60,423 bases of DNA from Nitrospira sp. SB0662_bin_26 (lineage in GTDB: Bacteria > Nitrospirota > Nitrospiria > Nitrospirales > UBA8639). The notes below the pieces were generated by a model. It was given only the letters and a program-made list of their open reading frames with translations, had not been told where the DNA came from and did no database searches. Of this stretch, positions 8,683-19,972 are shown in pieces (the first letter of the stretch is position 1; every line of letters begins with the position of its first letter). The stretch is taken from the NCBI GenBank assembly GCA_009840285.1, contig VXOF01000049.1, positions 1-60,423 on the forward strand, read 5' to 3'. Both the position numbers and the translations under genes were made by a program.

Positions 8683-9399
8683 ATGAAAGTCGTGCTGGAC
8701 ATAGAAACGATTCAAGCGCCACGGGAAGAATGGGCGCGTCTTGCCGGGATCGATTCGGTTGCCCTTGAATCCTGCGAAGGGGAGGACACGGGTGATTTAT
8801 TCACTCAGGCCGAGGCTCGGGAGCAAAGACAGAAAGAAGATGAAAAATATGAGCAGTCGTCGTTCGACGGCACCTTCAGCCGGATCGTGTGCATCGGGCT
8901 CCTGGTATTCTCCGATGCCATGGAGTACCGCGGGGCGGTGAGTTGGTACGGTGTCCAGGAGGAGGAACTCCTTCGGCAGTTCTGGAATCGTCTGGGTGAA
9001 CTGCGGCCCTCCCTGTTCATTACGTACAATGGATTGGGCTTCGATCTCCCGTTTCTGAAAAAGCGTTCGATCATTCACCGCGTCAAACCGTCGATGGAGA
9101 TCAGTTTGGCCAGATTTCGCACGGAGCCGGTCTATGACGTGATGGCCGTATGGAGCAACTGGGACAACCGGGGCTGGGTCAAATTGGACGCGTTGGCCAG
9201 GGCGTTACAGGTCGAAACCAAATCCGGAAGCGGCAAACAAGTGGCTGAAATGTGGGCCCAGGGACGAAGACTGGAGATCGCCGAATATTGCCTGCGGGAC
9301 ACCTATGTCACCTATGCTTGTTACCAGCGGATGACGTTCCGTGCCCCGCTCGGCAGCGACGTGATCCTGAAGAATCCTCAACTGATCGAGGTGGGTTAA
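8683..9399 (+). CDS. Predicted 3'-5' exonuclease, PolB-exonuclease-like (DEDDy)
   Basis: A 238-residue stand-alone exonuclease domain. Exo I is LDIET near the start (VVLDIETIQAP), Exo II is ITYNGLGFDLPFL (about 107-119) and Exo III is YCLRDTYVTY (about 204-213), giving the D-E-D-D set with a tyrosine. This matches the family of predicted exonucleases related to the proofreading domain of B-family polymerases. It follows the glycosylase and Nudix genes in the same direction (gap 28 bases), suggesting a small DNA-repair operon. The 3' end overlaps the convergent lipoprotein gene by four bases. Confidence 0.85.
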   Translation: MKVVLDIETIQAPREEWARLAGIDSVALESCEGEDTGDLFTQAEAREQRQKEDEKYEQSSFDGTFSRIVCIGLLVFSDAMEYRGAVSWYGVQEEELLRQFWNRLGELRPSLFITYNGLGFDLPFLKKRSIIHRVKPSMEISLARFRTEPVYDVMAVWSNWDNRGWVKLDALARALQVETKSGSGKQVAEMWAQGRRLEIAEYCLRDTYVTYACYQRMTFRAPLGSDVILKNPQLIEVG

Positions 9400-10352
9400 G
9401 GGGACTTCCGTTGTTTCTTCAAGCGTTCGATTTCCTGTTTTTGCCTGGACAATTCGCGCCGCAAGGATCGAATTTCCTTCATGAGAGCCTCGGAAGGAGG
9501 AGCTTCCAACCGGATAATGGGGCGATCCGGAGGAATGACCGGCGGCGCAACGCGGGGTGTCGCGACATCGGGTTTCGAGGGTGTCTTGGCGCTGTCCTTG
9601 GAAACGGATGCGGGAGAAGGGTCCAGCCGCTGGGGAGGAGTGGCTTGAGGAATGACTTTCGGGGCAATGAGGCGTGGCGCGTCATCGGGCGGCGAGGGCT
9701 GTGCGGAGCTGTCCTCGAGGCCCGATCCGTCCGGCATCGCCAGCGAAGCGATATCAATGGTGAGGTTTGTGACCGTTTCCTCATCCCAGGACGTCTTGAT
9801 GGCGGTCTTGGGTAGAAACACGATTGTGGGTCTTGTGACCCCCAAGGCCTCGGAGTTCCTGGGTTTGGTTTTGGAATGCGGGCGCCGGCCCGAGAAACCG
9901 GATAAACTCAAGGCCATATGCAGGTCGTTCTGTTCGAAGGATAGCATGCCGGTCAGGTTTTGAATCTCCGGTGTTGACGGCAAGGGAATGCGCATGAAGA
10001 CTTGTTCTTCAGCCGTGACTTGCAGAAAAGCGCGTCGTAAACGAGGGGCCCAAAACGCGACCTGTTCCGGGGCAAGCAGGGGCGACGATTTTGTCCCGCT
10101 GTCCATCAGCCGTTGCAGCCACCTTGCAGGGGACCGTCGATAATGGATGCCGGTTAAAATCTTTTCGAAGGTTTCGACCGAGACGTGAGCCGGATGGGAA
10201 GTCCGGAGCGAGCCTTTCGAGACGGTTTGCAGCACAAGGGAGCCCTCCGGCCCATCATGAACGGAAGTCTCGATTTGAGGAGTTCCTACACATCCACTAA
10301 GGAACAACGTCCCCAGAAAAACAATCGGCAAAATGCGTGGGCGAATATTCAT
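9396..10352 (-). CDS. Lipoprotein with proline-rich linker and C-terminal coiled coil
   Basis: A 318-residue protein. The signal peptide ends in a lipobox (FLSGC, Cys 21), so it is probably lipid-anchored. Residues 25-200 form a globular part with SLRTSHPAHVSVETFEKIL, resembling small outer-membrane-associated lipoproteins. Residues 205-285 are a low-complexity Pro/Ala/Ser linker with repeated RLxxPxVIP-type units. Residues 288-318 (KEIRSLRRELSRQKQEIERL) are a strong coiled coil ending in a basic tail. Function unknown; the layout suggests an envelope spacer or oligomerising lipoprotein. Confidence 0.7.
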   Translation of the reverse strand: MNIRPRILPIVFLGTLFLSGCVGTPQIETSVHDGPEGSLVLQTVSKGSLRTSHPAHVSVETFEKILTGIHYRRSPARWLQRLMDSGTKSSPLLAPEQVAFWAPRLRRAFLQVTAEEQVFMRIPLPSTPEIQNLTGMLSFEQNDLHMALSLSGFSGRRPHSKTKPRNSEALGVTRPTIVFLPKTAIKTSWDEETVTNLTIDIASLAMPDGSGLEDSSAQPSPPDDAPRLIAPKVIPQATPPQRLDPSPASVSKDSAKTPSKPDVATPRVAPPVIPPDRPIIRLEAPPSEALMKEIRSLRRELSRQKQEIERLKKQRKSP

Positions 10353-10487
10353 GGCATCACCGGAGTCTCGAATCCTACCATATCAAAAATTTGAGAGGGT
10401 TGTAATGCTCTTTTTTGGCGAACTTCGTGGCCCCGATGCCTGCCTTAGGTTGTGCGGTTTTGAAGGTTTGAGCGTAAAGGAGAGAAC

Positions 10488-10847
10488 GTGGAACTGAGTG
10501 CGAAAACGTTATGGCCCCTGTTTCCCTTGCTCTTGTTGGTGGTGGTCGTGTGTTTGACGACGGCCTTGGTAGTGGTCGTCCGCCGGAACATGGATCGGAC
10601 TACGGTCAGGCTTCAAGCCGGGGCCCTCGCGTGTTACGGCTTGGCGGCCGTCACGGCGATTGCCAGTGAAGGTGGCGGGATGTCGTCTCACGTGCATCGG
10701 CCTTTTTCGATCCTGACGCAAGTCCTGATTGTGTGGGCGATCGCTCGATCTTGGGGGAAACAACGGCGTTCCCTGGTTGTCTTGAACGTCGCGGCGTTGG
10801 CTGCAATTCTGGGAGATGCCGCTCTGCATTATCTCCTCGTGCGGTGA
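10488..10847 (+). CDS. Small integral membrane protein, 119 aa
   Basis: No family recognised. It starts at GTG 10488 behind a strong AAAGGAG (10476-10482). The product has about four hydrophobic segments: LFPLLLLVVVVCLTTALVVV (10-30), LACYGLAAVTAIAS (45-60), PFSILTQVLIVWAIA (70-86) and SLVVLNVAALAAILGDAALH (95-114), joined by short basic loops. It stands alone between two minus-strand genes; the palindromic repeats at 10851-10920 follow it. Confidence 0.6.
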   Translation: MELSAKTLWPLFPLLLLVVVVCLTTALVVVVRRNMDRTTVRLQAGALACYGLAAVTAIASEGGGMSSHVHRPFSILTQVLIVWAIARSWGKQRRSLVVLNVAALAAILGDAALHYLLVR

Positions 10848-10850
10848 ACC

Positions 10851-10920
10851 ACGCTCCGCGCGGGGTTTCGCCCCCGCACGACGAGGTTCCTTCGACAGGC
10901 TCAGGACAGGCTCAGGCCGT
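10851..10920. repeat. Palindromic repeat cluster (two repeat families)
   Basis: The first part contains the palindrome GCGGGG-TTTCG-CCCCGC followed by CGACGAGG; the same block recurs at 48857-48880. The second part, 10889-10916, holds CCTTCGACAGGCTCAGG followed by a second partial copy ACAGGCTCAGG. Relatives of this second family occur at 45658-45680, 49089-49112, 58113-58137 and 60009-60058. It sits between the convergent ends of the genes at 10488 and 10969. Confidence 0.75.
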
Positions 10921-10968
10921 CCCCTACCATAGATATGACAGATTTGGGCTGTTTTCGTACTAAAGGCT

Positions 10969-11718
10969 TTACGGCTGCCTGAGGCCGCAGGCCCGGGCAA
11001 TGCCGTCACGGTATTGGAGCCATACGTTCAATCCTGTTTCCAATTTCTCCAGGATCAAATTTTTGGTGCCGGATTCCACGGCTTCTTTGACGATCAGGTC
11101 ATAGACGACGGAGCGGTTGCAAGGTTCGATCATCTCGCGCGCGCGGATCAGGTCAAGGTGTTCCGGGGAGAGTCCGTGGTAGACCACGAGGGGATGTTTC
11201 TTCACGATATCTTCAACGTCCGCATTGGATTTTGGGGTTTTCTGATTCATGACTTCGTCCCGGTCGTGGACGGAGCCTTCCACGAAAATGGTGAGCACCG
11301 CCGCGCCCACAATCCACTCTTCCCGGTCGCAGATTTCATCAAGCCATTCCCGATACGCATAACTTCTTGACAGCAATTCGACGTCACGAAATTCAGCCCG
11401 TTTGTACCCTAAGCCCATCATCATTTGCAGAAAGAGTTCCTGGTGCGGTTTGCCCAGCGAAAGCCTGCCGGTTTCTTCTTCGTAAATCGTCGTGGCCAGG
11501 TGACGGCGGATCTGCCAGGGGGGATTTTTCCCGACGATTCTCGCGAGCAGGACGGCAAAATCGCGAAGATAGACGGCGTATTCCTGGCGGAAATGAACGT
11601 TGAGTTGTTCCTTGGTGACGGTGCTGCCGTTGAAGTGGGCTGTCGACCAGTGTTGCTTACGGCCGAGAACGTCGAAAATGCGGTCGCGGAACTGTTCAGC
11701 CGAAAGCTTCCACATCAT
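10969..11718 (-). CDS. PqqC/TenA-like (CADD-type) heme-oxygenase-fold diiron protein
   Basis: A 249-residue all-helical protein of the heme-oxygenase-like family that includes PqqC, TenA and the self-sacrificing p-aminobenzoate synthase CADD of Chlamydia and Nitrosomonas. Potential metal ligands are spaced as in the metal-binding members: Glu in IYEEETG (about 78-84) with His in GKPHQEL about ten residues on, Glu in TIFVEGSVHD (about 143-152), and His in VVYHGLSPEHLDL (about 173-186). HFRQEYAVYLRDFAVLL is the family first helix. A role in PABA or another cofactor pathway is an inference; no pqq genes are nearby. Confidence 0.75.
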   Translation of the reverse strand: MMWKLSAEQFRDRIFDVLGRKQHWSTAHFNGSTVTKEQLNVHFRQEYAVYLRDFAVLLARIVGKNPPWQIRRHLATTIYEEETGRLSLGKPHQELFLQMMMGLGYKRAEFRDVELLSRSYAYREWLDEICDREEWIVGAAVLTIFVEGSVHDRDEVMNQKTPKSNADVEDIVKKHPLVVYHGLSPEHLDLIRAREMIEPCNRSVVYDLIVKEAVESGTKNLILEKLETGLNVWLQYRDGIARACGLRQP

Positions 11719-11871
11719 GGAGCAGGATAGATGATTGATCTACGATCACGTGCAGGTGGAATGTGAATATGAGCAGAACATGTATGCCGAGACGCGACTA
11801 TTTGCGTTTCCCGTTTTGGGCACCCTACAATGCCCTTTTAACCAGCATACCATAACCAAGGTAAAAACAAC

Positions 11872-12162
11872 ATGGCTTTTGATCCGGTCTCGTTGGCGGA
11901 CCCTGATGAAATTCTGACTTTCCTGTCGCATGTGGCCTTGCGGGGAAAAGGGATGACCACTGAAAATCTGATGGACTACGTTCTGGATGAAGGATTTACG
12001 GAGCCGACCTATCTGAGTGCCAAGGGCGAGGATTCGCAAGCGTTTTTCCAAGGACAGCCCAATGCCTGGGCCGTCTATCAGATTCGAGAATGGAAACGGG
12101 TGCTCGTGGTCAGTGGGGGCGACGAACGGGAGCGGAGGGTTCAGATTACGGAAACCCCATGA
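11872..12162 (+). CDS. Hypothetical protein, 96 aa
   Basis: Small soluble protein with no recognisable family. It starts with MAFDPVSLADPDEILTFLSH behind AAGGTAAAAACAAC. The N-terminal half is predicted helical (DEILTFLSHVALRGKGM, TENLMDYVLDEGF) and the C-terminal half beta (AWAVYQIREWKRVLVVSGG), a plausible alpha+beta fold. It lies 16 bases before the convergent stop of the gene at 12179. Confidence 0.55.
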   Translation: MAFDPVSLADPDEILTFLSHVALRGKGMTTENLMDYVLDEGFTEPTYLSAKGEDSQAFFQGQPNAWAVYQIREWKRVLVVSGGDERERRVQITETP

Positions 12163-12178
12163 GGCCGAGCGAAGGGGG

Positions 12179-12595
12179 TCATTTCCATCCCCCGACCAGG
12201 ACGCCTTCTTCAAAATACAGATAGCGGTGCTTGACGGATCCCGCCTCGATCCAGTCTTCGTAGACCCATTCTTCCCGGCGGACGCCGCGGTCGGTATACG
12301 TGATGTTCATCTGGTAGGGCGAGCCCCAGGCCTCAATCGCTTGTTCCCGCGTCATGCCCACGATGACGTCCTTGTCCTCGATATGGCGTTCGAACGTCGG
12401 GTCCAGGAACCCCGGCAGAAACCCCCAGGCGAGCATGAACACGGCAAAGGCGCCCAGGAACACAGAGAGGGTGATCCGGACGGAGCGCCGGTGCGGGAAA
12501 GAAATCGATGGCCCTGCCGACCGGTCGTTCTGAAGAGCCGCGTCGTGGGGAGTATCCGGAGCAACGGAAGTGGGGAGGGATTCTGGAGGTTGCAT
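12179..12595 (-). CDS. Membrane-anchored SmpA/OmlA-like protein
   Basis: A 138-residue protein with a proline/serine-rich cytoplasmic N-terminus, one membrane segment (LSVFLGAFAVFMLAWGFLPG, about 44-63) and a small outer domain. The outer domain contains VIVGMTREQAIEAWGSPYQM, the helix-turn pattern of SmpA/OmlA (BamE-like) domains (GMT..EV...LG.P), then WVYEDW and YLYFEEGVLVGG strands typical of that fold. The anchor is a transmembrane helix instead of the usual lipobox. Role unknown. Confidence 0.62.
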   Translation of the reverse strand: MQPPESLPTSVAPDTPHDAALQNDRSAGPSISFPHRRSVRITLSVFLGAFAVFMLAWGFLPGFLDPTFERHIEDKDVIVGMTREQAIEAWGSPYQMNITYTDRGVRREEWVYEDWIEAGSVKHRYLYFEEGVLVGGWK

Positions 12596-12648
12596 GGGTA
12601 GCGCAATCAGTCTAGCAACCGTGAATAAAAGCCGTCAATACGGGGGCG

Positions 12649-13014
12649 ATGATGTTTATCGAGGTGGAACAGAACCCCAACAGTGAAACGTCCGTCTTTC
12701 TCCGGTTTAAGGAATTGGGTCCCGCACAGCGGCTGCGACAAGTGAAGAGTTACGAACGCTCGTCGCGGGGCGAGTGGTGCGACATCGTGGGATGGACCGA
12801 TGATGAAGACCGTCCGGAATGTCAGGCCATGGCTCAGCCCGTTGAGGAATCCGGACGCGGGGCGGCGTACCTGGTGTATGGCGGCATGTGGGGAGTGCGT
12901 TTGAAACCGGAGGAAGTCCGGGAGGCCTGGAATCTGGAAAGTCCCAACCAGTGGGGCGAAGCCTACCTGCTGCTATCAGACGCGCACGATCTTCGATTGG
13001 AAGAAGGAGACTGA
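12649..13014 (+). CDS. Hypothetical acidic protein, 121 aa
   Basis: No family recognised. It starts with MMFIEVEQNPNSETSVFLRF at 12649, without a clear ribosome site. The product is soluble and acidic with a conserved-looking aromatic core (EWCDIVGWTDDEDRPECQAM, YLVYGGMWGVRL). It is divergent from the SmpA-like gene at 12595 (53 bases) and convergent with 13023. Confidence 0.5.
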   Translation: MMFIEVEQNPNSETSVFLRFKELGPAQRLRQVKSYERSSRGEWCDIVGWTDDEDRPECQAMAQPVEESGRGAAYLVYGGMWGVRLKPEEVREAWNLESPNQWGEAYLLLSDAHDLRLEEGD

Positions 13015-13022
13015 AGGCGCGG

Positions 13023-13802
13023 CTATTCGGCGTAGACCGGAACCGGAATGGTTTTCTTGGGCTTGGGCGGTGCGGGGGGGCGTTGGGCAAATTCCACGGA
13101 GTAGGGGTTCATGATAGGTTCATGGGTATGCCGGCCGATTTGGTGAATCCGCGACAGGCTTTGGATGTTGAATTCCAACCGGTCGATGGAGGAATTCACG
13201 GTGAGGTAGTCCGGGAGACCGTTCACGGAAAATAATTGATACGCCAGCGACCATTTCCCGTCCGCCTTATCCCATTCCTCTACAACAAGTTCCGCTTCCT
13301 TCGACGGAGGCCCCTTGAACAGCAGGACCCACAGATTCGATCGAAACGCCGGGTCTTTCGGGCCGACAGACGGGTTGAATTCGTTGACCAGCGCAGGGAT
13401 GGCCTTCAAGGGGACGCTGGGCGTGAATTCGACTTCAACCCGTTTCACGTGCAGCGTGGGAAAATCCACGGCCTCGCGGAAATCCGGCTTATAGACGAAC
13501 GAATAGCGAACTTGAACACCGTTGCGCGAATACGTGTACACGTCCTCCCCGTTCTGAGGAGACACGAGCTTGCTGAAATATTTTTTCCAGTCCTTGGGTG
13601 AATAATAACTGAACACCCGAAGGGCGGCTTTTCTCGAACGGATGGCGTGAGGCGTGCCAAGCTTGGCATGGACTTCCTCTTGCGTGAGCCCGAGAAACCC
13701 GTCCTCAAAAAACGGCTTGGAGGAGGCTGGCGGCGGAACAAGCAGCAGGCCGGCGGTCAAGAGCAGAAACAGAGGAGTTTGCTGGGAACAAAGGCGTTGC
13801 AT
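13023..13802 (-). CDS. Exported protein with N-terminal SmpA/OmlA-like domain
   Basis: A 259-residue secreted protein. The signal peptide covers about 28 residues (PLFLLLTAGLLLVPPPASSK). The mature N-terminus, FLGLTQEEVHAKLGTPHAIR, is an SmpA/OmlA-like helix, followed by a strand (RVFSYYSPKDWKKYF) and a larger beta-rich domain of unknown type. The C-terminus is proline/lysine-rich (RPPAPPKPKKTIPVP). It is the third gene within about 1.6 kb with the same type of domain or layout. Role unknown, possibly cell envelope. Confidence 0.65.
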   Translation of the reverse strand: MQRLCSQQTPLFLLLTAGLLLVPPPASSKPFFEDGFLGLTQEEVHAKLGTPHAIRSRKAALRVFSYYSPKDWKKYFSKLVSPQNGEDVYTYSRNGVQVRYSFVYKPDFREAVDFPTLHVKRVEVEFTPSVPLKAIPALVNEFNPSVGPKDPAFRSNLWVLLFKGPPSKEAELVVEEWDKADGKWSLAYQLFSVNGLPDYLTVNSSIDRLEFNIQSLSRIHQIGRHTHEPIMNPYSVEFAQRPPAPPKPKKTIPVPVYAE

Positions 13803-14032
13803 GAATCGACTCGATCAGACTCAATGAAATTCATCCTAACCCCGCATTGCAATCGAGTCAAGGAAACGGAGCCGGCTTCCGGATCCGGCCGATTTTGACC
13901 GGACGAGACGGGGTTCAGTATAGTCACTCCTTTTAATCAGAAGCACTTTTTCTCCTTCTCCCACTGGAAGAGGGCCGGGTGATTGGGCGCAGGCATAGTG
14001 TTTGACAATGATTTGATAATGAGATTGACGCA

Positions 14033-17710
<3,678 letters not shown>

Positions 17711-17824
17711 AAGGCCTGTGCCGCTCCTTTGTCAGGTTTTAGAACTTGTGGTTCCAGATCGTTGTAGAAATTGGCTCATCTTGAATTGTTGACGTTCAGG
17801 TTCTCCTCCGGTCGGATGAGAAGC

Positions 17825-18265
17825 CTACACGGCTCCCGCCGACATCATCAAAATTTCGCCTTCCATGCCCTCGTGGATGGAGCATTTGAATTGATACCGT
17901 CCGGGTTTCTCGATGGTAAAGCGGACCGCGACCTCCCCTCCCGGTTCAATATAGACCCCGCGAATTCCTTTTCCATAAGCAATCGCAGGCAACGCCTCAA
18001 CGCGGGTATGACTCCCGTCAAACACTTCGGAGCTGAAATCGTGACGGACATCATCCGTGTTTCGCAGGTAGATGACGGTTGGCAGGTGCAGTTGAAGAGG
18101 CATTTGAGTCGTCTCGAAGGTATAGTTTCGAATGGTCACAACGATTTGCTGCTCGGATTGCGCGAGAACACCGGGGAATCCGCCAAGACACAGCGTCCCC
18201 ACCAGGATGGCTTGGACCACCATGAGAAGGCTGCGTGATCGATGATCGACCGTGTTCTGTTTCAT
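17825..18265 (-). CDS. Periplasmic cupredoxin (type 1 copper protein)
   Basis: A small blue-copper-like electron carrier, 146 residues from the chosen start, which gives a 4-base ATGA overlap with the cytochrome gene. A signal peptide ends near GVLAQSEQ. Copper ligands are visible: His in DDVRHDF (about 76-82) and the C-terminal loop CSIHEGMEG with Cys, His and Met. It is the last gene of the operon 19741-17825, with a c-type cytochrome directly upstream, so it probably exchanges electrons with periplasmic redox proteins such as that cytochrome or the giant multicopper oxidase at 23990. Confidence 0.88.
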   Translation of the reverse strand: MKQNTVDHRSRSLLMVVQAILVGTLCLGGFPGVLAQSEQQIVVTIRNYTFETTQMPLQLHLPTVIYLRNTDDVRHDFSSEVFDGSHTRVEALPAIAYGKGIRGVYIEPGGEVAVRFTIEKPGRYQFKCSIHEGMEGEILMMSAGAV

Positions 18266-18876
18266 GGTTCGCCACAACATGGTTCATTCCCTCCTCGATG
18301 ATGACCAGGACCACTTCTTGGCATCATAGGCCCTCTCCCATGCCGGCGGCCTCGTTCGCCCGGCGGCCCGGATCTCCGTGAAAACGTTCTTTCATATTGT
18401 ATGATTGTCCAAATCTCTTTGTCGGAAAGGAGCCCCCCAAAGGGAATCATGGCTGTGCCGGGGCTGCCATGTTTGATCACCCAAAAGATTTCTCCTTCCG
18501 TCCGGTGGCGCCAAAACCCGTGATGCCGGAAATTCCGGGGAGCTGGATTCAGATTGACGGCCCCCGGCCCTCGACCGTTTCCGTTCATGCCGTGACAGTT
18601 TGCGCAGGTGCCTTTCCCCTCGTACAACATTTTCCCCCGGGCGACGACTTCAGGGGAATATGCCAGAGGACTGGTCAGCACTCGCGCCTCCTCCAGTTGG
18701 GCTCGGGGGACCCTTGGCTGCATCATGTGCGGGCCTTGGGCCTCGCCCAGGGTAATCGTTCCCATGAGGAACGCCGCACATGCGAATGAAATATTCGTTC
18801 GTCGCTTCCTCGGGTTGCATGCGTGATTCAACGGCTGCCGGAGCCCCACGGCCGTATGAGACGAAAGACGAGTCAC
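18262..18876 (-). CDS. Mono-heme class I cytochrome c
   Basis: A secreted c-type cytochrome of 204 residues. A long signal region (1-47) ends near GEAQG. The heme-binding CANCH motif sits at about 91-95, and the distal Met is in GSPGTAMIPFGG (about 137-148), a normal spacing for a roughly 90-residue class I domain. The C-terminal tail (from about 168) is Arg/Gly/Pro/His-rich (RRHGRGPMMPRSGPGHHRGG) and ends in CC, which could bind metal. The start is 7 bases after the Hsp20 stop, and the end overlaps the cupredoxin. Confidence 0.88.
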   Translation of the reverse strand: MTRLSSHTAVGLRQPLNHACNPRKRRTNISFACAAFLMGTITLGEAQGPHMMQPRVPRAQLEEARVLTSPLAYSPEVVARGKMLYEGKGTCANCHGMNGNGRGPGAVNLNPAPRNFRHHGFWRHRTEGEIFWVIKHGSPGTAMIPFGGLLSDKEIWTIIQYERTFSRRSGPPGERGRRHGRGPMMPRSGPGHHRGGNEPCCGEP

Positions 18877-18883
18877 GGATTGA

Positions 18884-19339
18884 CTAGCCCACGGCGACTT
18901 CGATTTGCTTGGGTTTCACGGTTTCGGTCTTAGGCAGATGGACGTGCAAAATCCCGTCTTTGAATTCAGCAGAAACCTTTTCGCCGTCGGAATTCTCGGG
19001 AATGGTAAACCTTCGGGAGAAACTGCCGTACGCTCTCTCAACCCGATGAAATTTTTTGTCTTTCTCTTCCTTTTCGTATTTGCGTTCACCGGACATGGTC
19101 AACACGTCGTTTTGGATTCCAACTTTGATATCTTCCTTTTGCAATCCGGGAAGCTCGGCTGTGATGACGTACTGGTTGTCGTCCTCCACGATATCCACCA
19201 CGGGGGCCCATTCCGCGACGGTCAGGGCTTCTTGCTGCTCGCCATTTGTTTTGACCGGCGTCCGTCCAAGCAGCGTGGAAAAGCGTTTTTGTAATTCATC
19301 CAATTCCCGAAAGGGATCCCAACGTGTCAGAGCATTCAT
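18884..19339 (-). CDS. Small heat-shock protein, Hsp20/alpha-crystallin family
   Basis: An ATP-independent holdase of 151 residues. The N-terminus MNALTRWDPFRELDELQKRF is the usual bacterial form. The alpha-crystallin domain runs from APVVDIVEDDNQYVITAELP to FKDGILHVHLPKTE, including the GxLxxxxPK signature; the C-terminal tail is KPKQIEVAVG. AAGGAGG lies just before the ATG. It is the second gene of the sigma-54 operon, after the zinc-ribbon gene and 7 bases before the cytochrome. Coupling of a chaperone to periplasmic redox proteins is unusual. Confidence 0.94.
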   Translation of the reverse strand: MNALTRWDPFRELDELQKRFSTLLGRTPVKTNGEQQEALTVAEWAPVVDIVEDDNQYVITAELPGLQKEDIKVGIQNDVLTMSGERKYEKEEKDKKFHRVERAYGSFSRRFTIPENSDGEKVSAEFKDGILHVHLPKTETVKPKQIEVAVG

Positions 19340-19393
19340 GGCAAACCTCCTTCTTGAATGACTAAAAAGAGTTGTGAAAACGAAATGATATTC

Positions 19394-19741
19394 TTACGTA
19401 CGAACATCCGGGTCTTGCCAGCCGCAGACCATACAGCTGTGCAGTTCTTGCAGCGTTTTCTTTTTTCTCCCAAGTCCGTCAAGCGACAAATCGTTGTGGC
19501 AAGACGGACAAGTTGGATTGATACCGTCGTACGCGGCCAAACATCCCCACGAATACAAAACAGCTTTACCCATCTCGATAACCGATCCGTCGTCAAGCAA
19601 AAAGACTTCGGAGCGGCCCAGGAGCGAATGGCATTCGTCTATGCGAACACCGGGTGAAAACCGCGGGATCGCGTAAGAGTCGGACTGTCTCGATTTCGCG
19701 AGAATTTGTAGGATCAGAATGTCTGCTTGTGTTTGGTTCAT
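19394..19741 (-). CDS. Zinc-ribbon protein, first gene of a sigma-54 operon
   Basis: A 115-residue soluble protein of unknown function. The start at 19741 is supported by AAAGGAACC upstream. The N-terminal part (NQTQADILILQILAKSR) is helical; the middle (VFLLDDGSVIEMGKAVLY) is beta-like. The C-terminus carries two CxxC pairs, CPSC and CMVC, about 20 residues apart, a zinc ribbon. A perfect sigma-54 promoter lies 76-91 bases upstream (19817-19832). It could be a metal- or redox-linked accessory protein, but there is no direct evidence. Confidence 0.75.
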   Translation of the reverse strand: MNQTQADILILQILAKSRQSDSYAIPRFSPGVRIDECHSLLGRSEVFLLDDGSVIEMGKAVLYSWGCLAAYDGINPTCPSCHNDLSLDGLGRKKKTLQELHSCMVCGWQDPDVRT

Positions 19742-19816
19742 GGCCGGTTCCTTTGTTAGGAAAGAAAGGATGGATTCCGCTTTTGATCGATCTTTCTTTC
19801 TCCTACTTGAAGAGAA

Positions 19817-19832
19817 CGCAAAATGTGTGCCA
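19817..19832 (-). promoter_or_regulatory. Sigma-54 promoter of the zinc-ribbon/hsp20/cytochrome/cupredoxin operon
   Basis: On the minus strand the sequence is TGGCAC-ACATT-TTGCG, which matches the sigma-54 consensus TGGCAC-N5-TTGC at every defined position (GG-N10-GC spacing exact). The predicted start of transcription is near 19806, leaving a leader of about 65 bases before the ATG at 19741. Upstream, the dyads GGTTG-TTTG-CAACC (19877-19890) and GCAAAC-N15-GTTTGC (19860-19886) are candidate activator sites. Confidence 0.8.
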
Positions 19833-19859
19833 GAGAAAAGGCCTGATAGACAATGGCTG

Positions 19860-19890
19860 GCAAACTTGAATTCTCGGGTTGTTTGCAACC
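19860..19890. promoter_or_regulatory. Candidate enhancer dyad upstream of the hsp20 operon
   Basis: Two overlapping inverted repeats: GCAAAC (19860-19865) with GTTTGC (19881-19886), and the palindrome GGTTGTTTGCAACC (19877-19890). They lie about 28-73 bases upstream of the -24 element of the sigma-54 promoter, somewhat closer than most enhancer sites. A TTTGCAAC half-site is shared with 21014-21021. Binding by the NtrC-type regulator at 21095 is a guess. Confidence 0.35.
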
Positions 19891-19972
19891 AAATGCTGAT
19901 GAAGGCAATTGAGGATTGCTGCCCCACCCCTCAGGTTCTCTATGTAGCCAATGGCGACACAGGACTGCCTTC

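Noticed and set aside
13803-14032. Cobalamin or SAM riboswitch before metH
   Set aside because: A region containing CTCCCACTGG was inspected, but no B12-box, SAM-I or SAH consensus or terminator was found.
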